Of a stretch of 58,508 bases of DNA, positions 1-8,084 are shown one piece after another (position 1 is the stretch's first letter; the number at the start of each line of letters is the position of its first letter). Position numbers and translations under genes: made by a program. The notes below the pieces were generated by a model. The model did not search any database. It saw nothing but the letters and a program-made list of their open reading frames with translations, and was not told the origin of the DNA. Source of the stretch: a bacterium C-53 (GTDB taxonomy: Bacteria; Bacillota; Clostridia; Lachnospirales; Lachnospiraceae); assembly GCA_003612525.1 (NCBI GenBank), contig RAZD01000023.1:1-58508 (forward strand), read 5' to 3'.

Positions 1-57
1 GTAAACTCTACTTATGCAGAGGTAAATGCTACTGTAGTTGGAGAAGGTGGAATTTAA
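1..57 (+). CDS. C-terminal end of an unknown protein (partial)
   Basis: Frame 1 is open from the first base and ends at a TAA at 55-57, giving an 18-residue tail rich in alternating small and beta-branched residues (ending VVGEGGI). That pattern suits the end of a beta-structured protein, but the fragment is too short to identify. It is listed because a plausible gene end is visible; it could be chance. Confidence 0.35.
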   Translation, partial: VNSTYAEVNATVVGEGGI

Positions 58-145
58 GATTTCATTTCAGGTGAAATAAATTTTTTAAATATAATTATTC
101 CTTTCCAATTCCTATTATGATACAATAAAAAAGGGATGGTATATT

Positions 146-934
146 ATGGAAAATAATAAAAATGATAATAATATAAAATTTGAAAAGCTTACATTACATT
201 ATAAATACTTAGTCGTAATTGTATCTATTCTTTTGTCTGGAATGATTATTCTAACTACCTATGGTCAATCTGCGTTTGTTGCACAGGTCTCTTTTGCAAG
301 TACAATAACTTCAATAATCTTATCCGTTGTTGCAATATGGATGAGTATTTCTGGAGAACGTACTACAAATGATATTAAGTCAAAAATTTCTGACTCTGCT
401 GAACGTTTATCATTGACAACAAAAGAAATAGAGATTCTTAACAATAATCATAAAAAAACGATGGATACACAATTAAGCGAACTAAAAAATGTGCAAGAAC
501 AGCTAACTCAAATTACTCAATCTATCAATAATGTAGAAAAACAAGTTTCTTATATGTATGATAACAATACTGCTAGTATAAATTCTTTAGATAATAAAAT
601 GGATACTGCTCAAAGAGTCACACTTTTTCAGAATATATTCCTGTGGGCTACTTCAAACGATTACAATAAAGAATGTGTTTTTTGTAAAATGACAGAAATA
701 ATTATTAATAAGCATAAAAACCATATTCCATTTTATTTTGATGAAATAACGAATCTTTTAACACATAATATCAATATCAATAATTGGTGGAATTCTATTA
801 ACACTTATTGGGGAATAATTAATGCTTTATTGGCAGCGTCAGTATTTGATGATGTTGATGCACTAAATGCTATTTTGGAATTAATAAATAAAAAATTATA
901 TTCCAATTCAGATAACAACCAGCAAACTATATAA
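146..934 (+). CDS. Hypothetical membrane-anchored coiled-coil protein
   Basis: This 262-residue protein is of unknown function. Two hydrophobic segments near the N-terminus (about residues 21-42 and 48-70) look like a membrane hairpin. They are followed by a long charged, heptad-like stretch (about 72-150) that should form a coiled coil, and then a mixed C-terminal domain with several Trp and Cys residues. A GGGATGG ribosome binding site precedes the ATG. The coding sequence is very AT-rich compared with the metabolic genes from 4.7 kb on, which fits acquired accessory DNA. I recognise no family; an anti-phage or envelope role would be a guess. Confidence 0.7.
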   Translation: MENNKNDNNIKFEKLTLHYKYLVVIVSILLSGMIILTTYGQSAFVAQVSFASTITSIILSVVAIWMSISGERTTNDIKSKISDSAERLSLTTKEIEILNNNHKKTMDTQLSELKNVQEQLTQITQSINNVEKQVSYMYDNNTASINSLDNKMDTAQRVTLFQNIFLWATSNDYNKECVFCKMTEIIINKHKNHIPFYFDEITNLLTHNININNWWNSINTYWGIINALLAASVFDDVDALNAILELINKKLYSNSDNNQQTI

Positions 935-993
935 ACAATAAGGCATACCAGACTTTTACATCCGATATGCCTTATAATCAATTAACCCATCAC

Positions 994-2052
994 TTAATCA
1001 TCAATTTCAATCTTCCAATTCATCATTGCTTCATACACCCTATCTGGAATCTTTCCCTTATATCTATCTGCAACAACGATAATAAGGGCTTCCTTATGCT
1101 TCTTATACTCAAAAAATGCCTCTTTGCATGTATTGAAATATCCTAATTTTACAGTCTTACTGTCAACATTCAATGCCGCACGATATTTACCTTTATCAAA
1201 ACTTACTCTGACTGGATATTTGCCGCGTTTTCTTTTGCAGTTCAGCAATAAAGTGTTGATTGTATGCGGAACAAATACGCAAGTCTCAGGACTGTATACC
1301 TTATTACCCTTGCACAAAATATCTTTATCTAAGTCCATCTGCTCATTACCGATCATATAATAATTCTCTTCCACCCATTTATAGAACCGTTCTTTATCCT
1401 CTAACCAGTAATCACAAATGGTACAGCCTATGTACTCTGGAAATCTCTTATGTAATTTCTCATTGTAACAGCGTGAATGCATATCATTCCATAATCTTCT
1501 TGCTTTCATGCGGTTATTATTCAGGAATGGTATATACTTCTGTTCTCTGCCTAAATCTTCTACACTGATCTTTCCGTTCCTTAAATTATAAAATTCCCTG
1601 TCAGATACATAAATCAGATTATTATATTTGCTATTGGAACTGTCACCGTCAATATGATATACCCTGTTTTTACCCTTTACTGGCTCTAAAAAAGTCTGCG
1701 CTACTAAATTATCCGCATATACATCTCTTTTATATTCCACTCCACTTTCATCTTTATAGAATACCTTCCAATGAACCCTATTTGTCGATTTTACCAATGT
1801 TTCATTATGTACATAGAATTTGCCCTTTATATCATTGGCTAATCTGCCCTCGGATGAAATGTAATAATGTTTTGTTCCTTCTATCAGCATGAATGTTTCA
1901 AGTTTGTTTAATGGCTTTATGCCTGTACGCTTTAAATCTAATATCTTTATTTCCTGCATTGTTTTGTTAGATACTTCCTTTCGATATGTCTTTAGATAAC
2001 TAGCCACGAAATCGTGATATGATGGTGGAAGATTTGATATTTTTGAAGTCAT
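994..2052 (-). CDS. HNH endonuclease with AP2-like DNA-binding domain
   Basis: The middle of the protein contains an HNH-type core (YHIDGD, then NSKYNNL, about residues 130-150) like that of homing endonucleases carried by phages. The C-terminal ~50 residues (GKYRAAL...LGYFNTCKEA) resemble an AP2/integrase-type DNA-binding fold, a common partner of HNH nucleases. The N-terminal part (RTGIKPL..., YYISSEGRLAND) resembles the NUMOD4-like segment of such enzymes. The start is uncertain: an ATG at 2052 and an in-frame TTG at 2058 are both possible and neither has a good ribosome binding site. It is probably a free-standing selfish or phage-derived nuclease, since no intron is evident around it. 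Confidence 0.75.
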   Translation of the reverse strand: MTSKISNLPPSYHDFVASYLKTYRKEVSNKTMQEIKILDLKRTGIKPLNKLETFMLIEGTKHYYISSEGRLANDIKGKFYVHNETLVKSTNRVHWKVFYKDESGVEYKRDVYADNLVAQTFLEPVKGKNRVYHIDGDSSNSKYNNLIYVSDREFYNLRNGKISVEDLGREQKYIPFLNNNRMKARRLWNDMHSRCYNEKLHKRFPEYIGCTICDYWLEDKERFYKWVEENYYMIGNEQMDLDKDILCKGNKVYSPETCVFVPHTINTLLLNCKRKRGKYPVRVSFDKGKYRAALNVDSKTVKLGYFNTCKEAFFEYKKHKEALIIVVADRYKGKIPDRVYEAMMNWKIEIDD

Positions 2053-2105
2053 TTGCAACGACTTATGATTAGACCATCACGGACTAAATTTACATTGATT
2101 TGCAG

Positions 2106-2146
2106 TTGTCACCGTGTGACAATTTTTTTCACAATTCTGTGAAAAA
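2106..2146. repeat. Two abutting perfect inverted repeats with T-run
   Basis: TTGTCAC-cgt-GTGACAA (2106-2122) is followed directly by a run of seven T, which doubles as the left arm of TTTTTCACA-attc-TGTGAAAAA (2125-2146). The two hairpins are mutually exclusive in RNA. It could be a terminator for rightward transcription or a protein-binding operator upstream of the leftward HNH gene. Confidence 0.55.
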
Positions 2147-2228
2147 CTCATCCCTTTATAAGCGTTTGGTTTAAACCCTTTGCAAGGTTTAAGGTATTTT
2201 GTTTTGAAGTGAAATACACTATTTTTAC

Positions 2229-2251
2229 GTGAACGAAAAGTTTTCGTTCAC
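2229..2251. repeat. Perfect 11-bp inverted repeat
   Basis: The arms GTGAACGAAAA and TTTTCGTTCAC are separated by a single G. They are nested inside the longer 2201-2214/2307-2320 inverted pair. The layout suits a dimeric regulator site or a cruciform. Confidence 0.55.
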
Positions 2252-2426
2252 TTGGGCTAATCGCCGAAAACTCAGCCGATACAAGCTTTTCGCTTTATGT
2301 GAATATTTTCACTCCAAAACAGGTACGCAAACATTTTAAACTGTTCGCTTATCAGATTTCAGATATTCTCGTTGTATACTTTAGAGTGGAAGTCTTTTTT
2401 AGACCACTTCCGTTACATAAAGAGCA

Positions 2427-2496
2427 AATCACAGTTATAAAATATCCCAGTTTCCCGCGGGAAACCACCGTCCCACGGGGCTACAGTATACTGTGA
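2427..2496. repeat. Nested palindromes around GTTTCCCGCGGGAAAC
   Basis: A 16-bp perfect palindrome (GTTTCCCGCGGGAAAC, 2450-2465) and a 12-bp one (ACAGTATACTGT, 2483-2494) lie inside an outer inverted pair ATCACAGT (2428-2435) / ACTGTGAT (2489-2496). The GC-rich centre stands out from the AT-rich surroundings. Confidence 0.5.
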
Positions 2497-3118
2497 TATG
2501 CAGCACACCTATAATATTTACGATGGCAGCAGGCGTTGTGTCATAGTGTCACAACCATTGCAGGAAGTTGCAACAAATAATCGTATATTTCAAAGGATAC
2601 GCTTATAATGCCTTCCCTCCAATTGAAGGGCGACCACTGCCCTAAACAAGGTAGTCCCAATCAGGATACCTACAAGCCCTATAATTCGCTCCGACAATTC
2701 TGTCGAAGCCATACTTTTTGGCACATGTTAAGCAGCGTCAAATCTGACACACATTTTAATATTTGCAAAGGAAATTATGTTCCGCACAATCTGTATTTGC
2801 CAGGTTCATTTGAACCTGCTAGATTACCAGAAATTCAAGAAATATTTAGATTTAACAAAATTTTTGTGCTTATCTTGCTTAGTTAAATTTCAGAAATGTT
2901 AAGTTTTTGATTTTTGCACGTTAAAAAGATCACACCAAAAATGGCGCAATCTTTTACCTTACTCATATTTTCAAATATTCAGTTTTCATCATATTTTATG
3001 GAATTTCACTGTCCAGATTTGGACAGTCGAAACTCACGACAATCTGCTTATATTTTCTTCTGTAATAATTGTTACTCGTTCATTTAATTTCACTATTTAT
3101 CTTTTCTCTCCAATACAT

Positions 3119-3556
3119 CTAATTTCTCACTGAAAATCCTTTGCTTTTTAAGTATTCCATTGCCATTTTTAATAAAGTTCCATTCTTTACAGTCTTATCC
3201 ATCGTATCATCCCATACATGCGGCTTATGGCTCACTGACAATCCTCCATGTTTTCCCTGATTCGCCCACAATGCCACCTGATACCCCGTAGCATTTACAT
3301 AATTGTCCAACGACTCATAATCAATATACACACTTGCTTTTACACCACCCCTGTATGGTTTTGCATCTACCTTCACCGCCGAACGGAGAAATTCCTGTGT
3401 TCTTTTGTAACTTGATGGTTCCCATCCGCTATAATAATCAAGCAGGAAATAATTCAATGTCTCATATACTTTATCCGCTAACTGGTCTGTCATTTTTAAT
3501 AATGTCGGCTGTAATGCCTTTGCTAACTGTTCTACATTACTTACATGTACTGCCAT
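3119..3556 (-). CDS. Hypothetical phage-like protein (145 aa)
   Basis: This is a soluble protein of unknown function with a helical N-terminal half and the segment KASVYIDYESLDNY...WANQGKHGG followed by a His/Trp-containing loop. The style recalls small virion-associated proteins in Firmicutes prophages such as neck or HK97-gp10-like proteins, but I cannot assign it. A good ribosome binding site (AGAGGAAT) precedes the ATG. It starts 3 nt after the stop of the upstream HU-like gene, so the two are co-transcribed. Confidence 0.6.
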   Translation of the reverse strand: MAVHVSNVEQLAKALQPTLLKMTDQLADKVYETLNYFLLDYYSGWEPSSYKRTQEFLRSAVKVDAKPYRGGVKASVYIDYESLDNYVNATGYQVALWANQGKHGGLSVSHKPHVWDDTMDKTVKNGTLLKMAMEYLKSKGFSVRN

Positions 3557-3559
3557 CTT

Positions 3560-3988
3560 CTATTCCTCTCTTCCTTCTGCCACATCTTCCGATATGATTC
3601 CACTCTTCTTTAATATTCTGATCTGCTGAATATCAAACGGAAGCTTCTCCAGTCCCAGAATCCCTTTTTCAACATTCTCTAATAACGTCTTATTCATTTT
3701 TTCCTTGAGAGTATTGTTGCGCGAGATTCTCATTTTCGTATAAGGCAGATTGCCGCCGTTTGCATTACATACAGGCAGATTATAATTCCCCATATGTGTT
3801 TTAACTTCGGGAATAATAGTCCCTACTTTTGAAATCTGTACTCTCTCACCATGCAGGATTGCTTTGTAAATCTCATTCGCATACATGTCCAGAATTTCTT
3901 TGATCATACTTTGTTTATACTGGTTGTCCTCACGCTTGTAAATCCTTGATGCCATTTTGTTTGAAGATAGTCCGTTATTTGCTGCCAT
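3560..3988 (-). CDS. HU/IHF-like DNA-binding protein
   Basis: Residues about 25-105 follow the HU pattern: an N-terminal helical pair (ILDMYANEIYKAILHGERVQI), then the beta start KVGTIIPEV, a variable arm, and the closing helix RISRNNTLKEKMNKTL. The 142-aa length exceeds classic HU (~90 aa); the extra residues form N- and C-terminal extensions. Expected role: binding and bending DNA, as in phage- or ICE-borne HU relatives. AAGGAGG lies 12 nt before the ATG. It is first in a two-gene leftward operon with the 145-aa protein. Confidence 0.6.
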   Translation of the reverse strand: MAANNGLSSNKMASRIYKREDNQYKQSMIKEILDMYANEIYKAILHGERVQISKVGTIIPEVKTHMGNYNLPVCNANGGNLPYTKMRISRNNTLKEKMNKTLLENVEKGILGLEKLPFDIQQIRILKKSGIISEDVAEGREE

Positions 3989-4217
3989 AGTTTTTTGGTT
4001 CCTCCTTCTTTGTTTTACTTTGTAAAATTGGTCAATAAAATGTAGTTTTCATGTTACATAATTTTAATACCCTCTCTGACGCTCTGTGAGGCGCATAGAG
4101 GCATTTTAAACCCAGTTATGTATATTCTGTTAATGCATTCAGGTATTAAAATAAGCCCACTACCAATTCTATTTCTCATGGAATATACAGGGCCTGTGCC
4201 AAGCAGGATTTTATAAA

Positions 4218-4415
4218 TCAATCTTTATATATCTGTTTCCCGTTTTCATCCTGCCCTGCTATATGTTCGTCATACCATTGATTACAAAACTGAGCATACG
4301 CTTGATATTGCTTTTGCAATTCCAGCACACCATTATCTACCTCTGTCAATTGCTTTGCAGCCTTTTTCTTCGAGTATTTTCTTGCTTTTGCTTCTTCAAA
4401 GTTTATAATTTTCAT
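4218..4415 (-). CDS. Small hypothetical protein (65 aa)
   Basis: The start chosen is the ATG at 4415 because AGGAGGC sits just upstream; a longer in-frame version starting at 4499 has no ribosome binding site. The protein is basic at the N-terminus (EEAKARKYSKKKAAKQ), helical throughout, and ends with ENGKQIYKD. Function is unknown. It is one of the small leftward genes of the accessory block. Confidence 0.6.
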   Translation of the reverse strand: MKIINFEEAKARKYSKKKAAKQLTEVDNGVLELQKQYQAYAQFCNQWYDEHIAGQDENGKQIYKD

Positions 4416-4478
4416 TCTGTTGCCTCCTGTTATTTTATTTTTACTTTTTTTCATTGGCAAAATATTTTTGCGCACTAG

Positions 4479-4526
4479 AATAAGCCCACTATCAATCATA
4501 TTTCTACAATTGATAATGGACTTATT
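4479..4526. repeat. 18-bp imperfect inverted repeat
   Basis: AATAAGCCCACTATCAAT (4479-4496) pairs with ATTGATAATGGACTTATT (4509-4526) with only two G-T-compatible mismatches, around a 12-nt loop. The left arm is also repeated directly near 4150 (AATAAGCCCACTAxCAAT). It lies upstream of the 65-aa gene and may be a small mobile or terminator-like element. Confidence 0.5.
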
Positions 4527-4755
4527 CAGATATCCAAATATTCATTTATGGGTATACCTGTTCATATCAAACTCTTTTTGTTGCTGTCACACTACACCAC
4601 TTCTACACCAATTTGTTATGAAAGTATATGGATTTTTATAGAGATTCATATAGCTTAGCAAATCTCAAACCCTTATACTATGCGGTTTTATCAAGATGTA
4701 TAGACTTATAAGGATTTATATAAATCCTGAATTACCTTTCTTTTAAAGACATCAT
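4527..4755. other. Junction between accessory DNA and core genes; 18-bp palindrome
   Basis: No gene is seen. AGGATTTATATAAATCCT (4711-4728) is a perfect 18-bp palindrome just downstream of the amidohydrolase stop. Base composition switches here from AT-rich accessory DNA to the more balanced metabolic operon, so this is a plausible element boundary. Confidence 0.45.
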
Positions 4756-5550
4756 TTATTCAAGTTTAAGAAGCTTCGCCGCATTCCGCCAAAGAATGCT
4801 TTCTCTTTCCTCTTCCGTCAGCGGAAGCCTGCAAAATGCCTTAAGGCTTTCCGCCTGACCGCTCCAGGGAGAATCCGAACCGAACAATATTTTATCCGCT
4901 CCATGATTTCTAAGAATGGAAAGCATCTGGTGTTCCCCCATATAGCCATGTGTAAATGAAGTGTCAAACCAAACATTCCCACCAACCAGGCATTCCTCCA
5001 CTTCATCCCAGAGTTTCCATCCTCCCATATGCGCAAGTACAAGTTTCTCCGGTTTTACTTCCCTTATAAGCGCCGACGCGTGTTTGGGCGTACAGTAAAC
5101 AGGGTCCGGCAGGCCGATGTCAATTCCTGCATGGACACTTATAATCAGCCCAAGCTCCGACGCATAATCAACAATTTTCATATAGGCAGGATCGTCAATC
5201 CTGGTCTTCTGATAAGCGGGATGGAGCTTAATCCCCTTAAGTCCAAGCACCTTTATCTCTCTGAGCTCTGCCTTATAATCAGAAGTATCCGGATGCATCC
5301 CGCCAAAAGAAATCACATCACGTTCTTTTTCATTCAGTGAAGCGGCAAACCGGTTGATCGTAGCAAACTGAGACGTTTTTGTCACCACCGGAAGAATCAC
5401 CGACAAGTCAATGAAACCATCCATTGATTCTTTCAGTCCCTGAAGCGTCCCGTCCGTAAAAGCCTTTATATCTGCATTTCCTTCCAGAACCTTGATTGTT
5501 TTCGCAGCAATCGAGTCTGGAAAGGTATGCGTATGGAAGTCAATGACCAT
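4756..5550 (-). CDS. Amidohydrolase-family metal-dependent hydrolase
   Basis: This is a TIM-barrel hydrolase of the Amidohydrolase_2 type (PF04909-like). The metal-site signatures are visible: DFHTH at the N-terminus, KGIKLHP in the middle, ISVHAG, LAHMGG and the late FGSDSPW aspartate. At 264 aa it is typical of the compact members. Substrate is unknown; relatives hydrolyse or decarboxylate small ring or amide compounds. It is last in the leftward order after the ACT-domain gene and may belong to the aromatic-acid operon, although the 85-bp gap leaves room for separate expression. Confidence 0.85.
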   Translation of the reverse strand: MVIDFHTHTFPDSIAAKTIKVLEGNADIKAFTDGTLQGLKESMDGFIDLSVILPVVTKTSQFATINRFAASLNEKERDVISFGGMHPDTSDYKAELREIKVLGLKGIKLHPAYQKTRIDDPAYMKIVDYASELGLIISVHAGIDIGLPDPVYCTPKHASALIREVKPEKLVLAHMGGWKLWDEVEECLVGGNVWFDTSFTHGYMGEHQMLSILRNHGADKILFGSDSPWSGQAESLKAFCRLPLTEEERESILWRNAAKLLKLE

Positions 5551-5635
5551 TCATATGCCTCCGTCTCTCTCGTGCCAATTCAGATGAAAAATGCACATTT
5601 TTTACAGCAAAACCCACTTTGTGTCTCTCACACTG

Positions 5636-6067
5636 TCAACTCATTTTGGCAAGATCTGTATTTGTAAAAATTTCCACACCGTCCTGTCTGAGCACTGCCT
5701 CCGCCTTCGCAAGATCAGACGCTTTCAAAACAATAGACGCATCATCCGTTCCTGTAGATAACGCATACATATACTCAATGTTAATGCCGGCTCTGCAGAT
5801 TGCCCCCAGAAGCTCCTGCAAATACCCGACTCTGTGGGAAAGCTTCACAGCAAGCACATCTGTGAGCATCGCAGAAAATCCGCCCGCTTTCAACGCTTCT
5901 TTCCCTCCTTCGGGATTCGATACAATCATGCGCAGCACCCCATACTCACTCGTATCTGCAAGGCTCAGGGACACAATATTAACCTGCTCTCTCTTCAAAG
6001 CCTCGAGTACCTCCTCAAGACGCCCTTCCCTGTTCTCAATAAAAACAGATAACTGTTTGATAAACAT
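5636..6067 (-). CDS. Tandem ACT-domain protein
   Basis: Two ACT modules are present (about residues 3-70 and 72-140), with the typical beginnings QLSVFIENREGRLEEVLEAL and VLAVKLSHRVGYLQELLGAI. Stand-alone ACT pairs sense small ligands such as amino acids. Genes of this type commonly accompany paaK and iorAB in Clostridia, so a regulatory role in aromatic amino acid catabolism is the natural inference. AGGAGG precedes the ATG. It lies downstream of paaK across a 120-bp gap filled by tandem repeats. Confidence 0.85.
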   Translation of the reverse strand: MFIKQLSVFIENREGRLEEVLEALKREQVNIVSLSLADTSEYGVLRMIVSNPEGGKEALKAGGFSAMLTDVLAVKLSHRVGYLQELLGAICRAGINIEYMYALSTGTDDASIVLKASDLAKAEAVLRQDGVEIFTNTDLAKMS

Positions 6068-6103
6068 AAAAAACCCTCCTTATCCTTTTTGGATTCGCTT
6101 ATG

Positions 6104-6226
6104 GCTGTCAATTACATGCACGGCATGCCGTGCTGAACCTAAACTAACTTTCGATTATCAATTACGTGCACGGCAAAGCCGTGCTCCCATCTAAACTAAC
6201 TTTCGATTATCAATTACGTGCACGGC
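6104..6226. repeat. Tandem duplication of the paaK 3' end forming two hairpins
   Basis: A 36-bp sequence at 6191-6226, which encodes the last residues and stop codon of paaK, is repeated exactly at 6139-6174 (period 52 bp). A third diverged copy begins near 6104. The junctions form strong hairpins: GCACGGC-aaa-GCCGTGC (6168-6184) and the perfect palindrome GCACGGCATGCCGTGC (6118-6133). They would attenuate read-through into the ACT gene or stabilise the paaK mRNA 3' end. Confidence 0.75.
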
Positions 6227-7489
6227 TTTTCCCATCGACCGTTCAATTGTCCTCGGTTCAACCAGTTTCACCTTCACGGCGAGGCCGATTGCATTCTGCA
6301 ATACATGTGAAATCTTCTTTGTCAGGCTTTCAAGCTCCTTTATTTCATCGGAGAAAAAACGCTCTTCCACTTCCACCTGTACCTCAAGCGTGTCAAGATT
6401 TCCGACACGGTCTACAATCATCAGATAGTGAGGTGTCGTTCCCGCCATCTCAAGAAGCGCCGACTCAATCTGACTCGGAAATACATTGACACCGCGAATA
6501 ATCAGCATATCATCGGTACGGCCTGTGAAACGGCTGATTCTTGCAAGCGTACGTCCGCACTCACATTGGTCGTAATGAATGCTCGTCAGGTCCTTCGTAC
6601 GGTAACGGATTAACGGCAGTCCCTCTTTCGTAAGTGTCGTGAATACAAGCTCACCCGTCTCATTCTCACCTACCGGCAAAAGTGTCTCAGGACTTATTAT
6701 CTCAGGAAGGAAATGATCTTCATATACATGAAGGCCTTTGTGATACTGGCAGTCACACGCCACGCCAGGTCCCATCACTTCGGACAGACCGTAGATATCA
6801 AACGCATTGATATGCAGCTTCTCTTCTATCTGTCTACGCATATTGTCCGTCCAGGGTTCTGCGCCACAGACTGCCGCCTTCAGTTTGATATTGTCAATTT
6901 CTCCCATCTCCTCCAGAAGTTCGGCAATATGGAGCAGATAAGACGGCGTACACGCAATCGCTGTCACTCCGAAATCCTTCATCATAGTAACCAGTTTCTT
7001 CGTATTTCCAGTAGACTGTGGTACTACTCTCGCACCCAGATATTCTGCGCCATAATGTGCGCCAAGCCCTCCCGTAAAAAGTCCATAGCCGTATGCGACC
7101 TGCACGGTGTCATCTCTTGTCACTCCCGCCTGTGTCAGCGCCCGTGCCACACACTCAGCCCAGATATCAATATCCTTCCTCGTGTATCCGACTACCGTTG
7201 CTTTTCCGGTGGTTCCCGAACTTGCATGAATCCTCACAATCTCCGACTGAGGCGCTGCAAACAGGCCAAACGGATAAGTCTCTCTCAAGTCATCCTTCGT
7301 TGTGTACGGAAGCTTGGAAAGATCTTCAATCCCTCTGATATCCCCCGGTTCAATTCCCTCCTTCTGCATTCTCTTTCTGTAATACTCCACATTATGGTAA
7401 ACCCGGTTCACCGTCTTCACCAGACGTTTGCTCTGGAGCGCCTGAAGCTCATCACGGCTCATGCATTCCTTCGACTCATTCCAAATCAT
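6191..7489 (-). CDS. paaK: Phenylacetate-CoA ligase
   Basis: This ANL-family adenylate-forming enzyme converts an aryl acetate plus CoA and ATP to the CoA thioester, or runs in reverse to make ATP from arylacetyl-CoA. Seen: the P-loop SSGTTGKAT, YGLSEVMGPG, the hinge GRTDDMLIIRG and the C-terminal lid domain ending in GKAVHV. Length fits PaaK (~430 aa). The start at 7489 is preferred because AGGAGG lies 8 nt upstream, whereas the alternative ATG at 7495 is too close. The AGGAGG overlaps the iorB stop, implying coupled translation. Its C-terminal codons are duplicated downstream. Confidence 0.92.
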   Translation of the reverse strand: MIWNESKECMSRDELQALQSKRLVKTVNRVYHNVEYYRKRMQKEGIEPGDIRGIEDLSKLPYTTKDDLRETYPFGLFAAPQSEIVRIHASSGTTGKATVVGYTRKDIDIWAECVARALTQAGVTRDDTVQVAYGYGLFTGGLGAHYGAEYLGARVVPQSTGNTKKLVTMMKDFGVTAIACTPSYLLHIAELLEEMGEIDNIKLKAAVCGAEPWTDNMRRQIEEKLHINAFDIYGLSEVMGPGVACDCQYHKGLHVYEDHFLPEIISPETLLPVGENETGELVFTTLTKEGLPLIRYRTKDLTSIHYDQCECGRTLARISRFTGRTDDMLIIRGVNVFPSQIESALLEMAGTTPHYLMIVDRVGNLDTLEVQVEVEERFFSDEIKELESLTKKISHVLQNAIGLAVKVKLVEPRTIERSMGKAVHVIDNRKLV

Positions 7490-7501
7490 GGACATCCCCT
7501 C

Positions 7502-8071
7502 CTACTTCATTGCGTATCCGGCCAGAAACGCTTTTTTATTGATCTCTATTGTCTTCTGCGGTACTGTCTTTTCAATAACCCTAAGCCATTCTTCTTTATC
7601 AAAGTCCATATGCTGTGCAGCAAGCCCCAAAACAATAATATTAAATACTTTGGAATTTCCCATTTCCTTTGCCATCGCCTGCGCATCTACGCGGTATACA
7701 TTATGATCTTTTTCCAGAATCTCAATAATGTGTTCAGGATACTCCGCCGCTCCCGTCACGACCGTAATCGGATCAATTCTCTGGTCATTTACAACAATCG
7801 CGCCTCCCTTTTTCAGAAAATGCGCGTACCGGTACGCCTCAAGACGCTCAAATGCAATCAGCACATCCGCCTGGCCTTCCTCCACAATCGGTTCATAAAC
7901 TTTCTCGCCGTACCTCACAAATGTAACCACACTGCCCCCGCGCTGTGCCATTCCATGTACCTCGGAAAGTTTTACATCATATCCGGCATCCACCATAATA
8001 CCGCCTAAAATCCGGCTGGTAAGCAGCGTACCCTGCCCGCCCACACCGACGATCATAATATTCTTTGTCAT
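7502..8071 (-). CDS. iorB: Indolepyruvate:ferredoxin oxidoreductase, beta subunit
   Basis: This 189-aa gamma-type subunit of the 2-oxoacid:ferredoxin oxidoreductase family starts NIMIVGVGGQGTLLTSRILGG and contains SEVHGMAQRGGSV, both diagnostic. With IorA it oxidatively decarboxylates aryl pyruvates (indolepyruvate, phenylpyruvate, hydroxyphenylpyruvate) to aryl-acetyl-CoA while reducing ferredoxin. The ATG at 8071 is chosen because it follows AAGGAGA and aligns with the family start; the frame stays open upstream into iorA but without a signal. It lies between iorA and paaK in one operon. Confidence 0.95.
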   Translation of the reverse strand: MTKNIMIVGVGGQGTLLTSRILGGIMVDAGYDVKLSEVHGMAQRGGSVVTFVRYGEKVYEPIVEEGQADVLIAFERLEAYRYAHFLKKGGAIVVNDQRIDPITVVTGAAEYPEHIIEILEKDHNVYRVDAQAMAKEMGNSKVFNIIVLGLAAQHMDFDKEEWLRVIEKTVPQKTIEINKKAFLAGYAMK

Positions 8072-8084
8072 TGTGAAATTCTCC

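Larger units (their letters stand above)
2059..3118. other. 1.06-kb gene-free, palindrome-rich intergenic region
   Basis: I see no convincing gene here. The short open frames lack ribosome binding sites and protein-like composition. The stretch holds many perfect short inverted repeats, listed separately where strongest, plus a long-range pair of 14-base arms (2201-2214 and 2307-2320, one mismatch) that enclose another palindrome. A further perfect 5-bp-stem hairpin with loop ATTC lies at 2692-2705. Such density suggests regulatory, replication or transfer-origin DNA of a mobile element, but no nick site or initiator gene is visible. Confidence 0.6.

Noticed and set aside
2229-2251. LexA box in the palindromic region
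   Set aside because: GAAC and GTTC are present but far more than 4 nt apart, so it does not fit the operator.
2299-2886. Two short rightward open frames in the palindrome-rich gap
   Set aside because: They lack ribosome binding sites and read through inverted repeats; composition is not protein-like.
6713-8008. Long 431-codon rightward frame opposite paaK and iorB
   Set aside because: It is the antisense shadow of two clear genes, with Cys/His/Arg-rich composition typical of such shadows.
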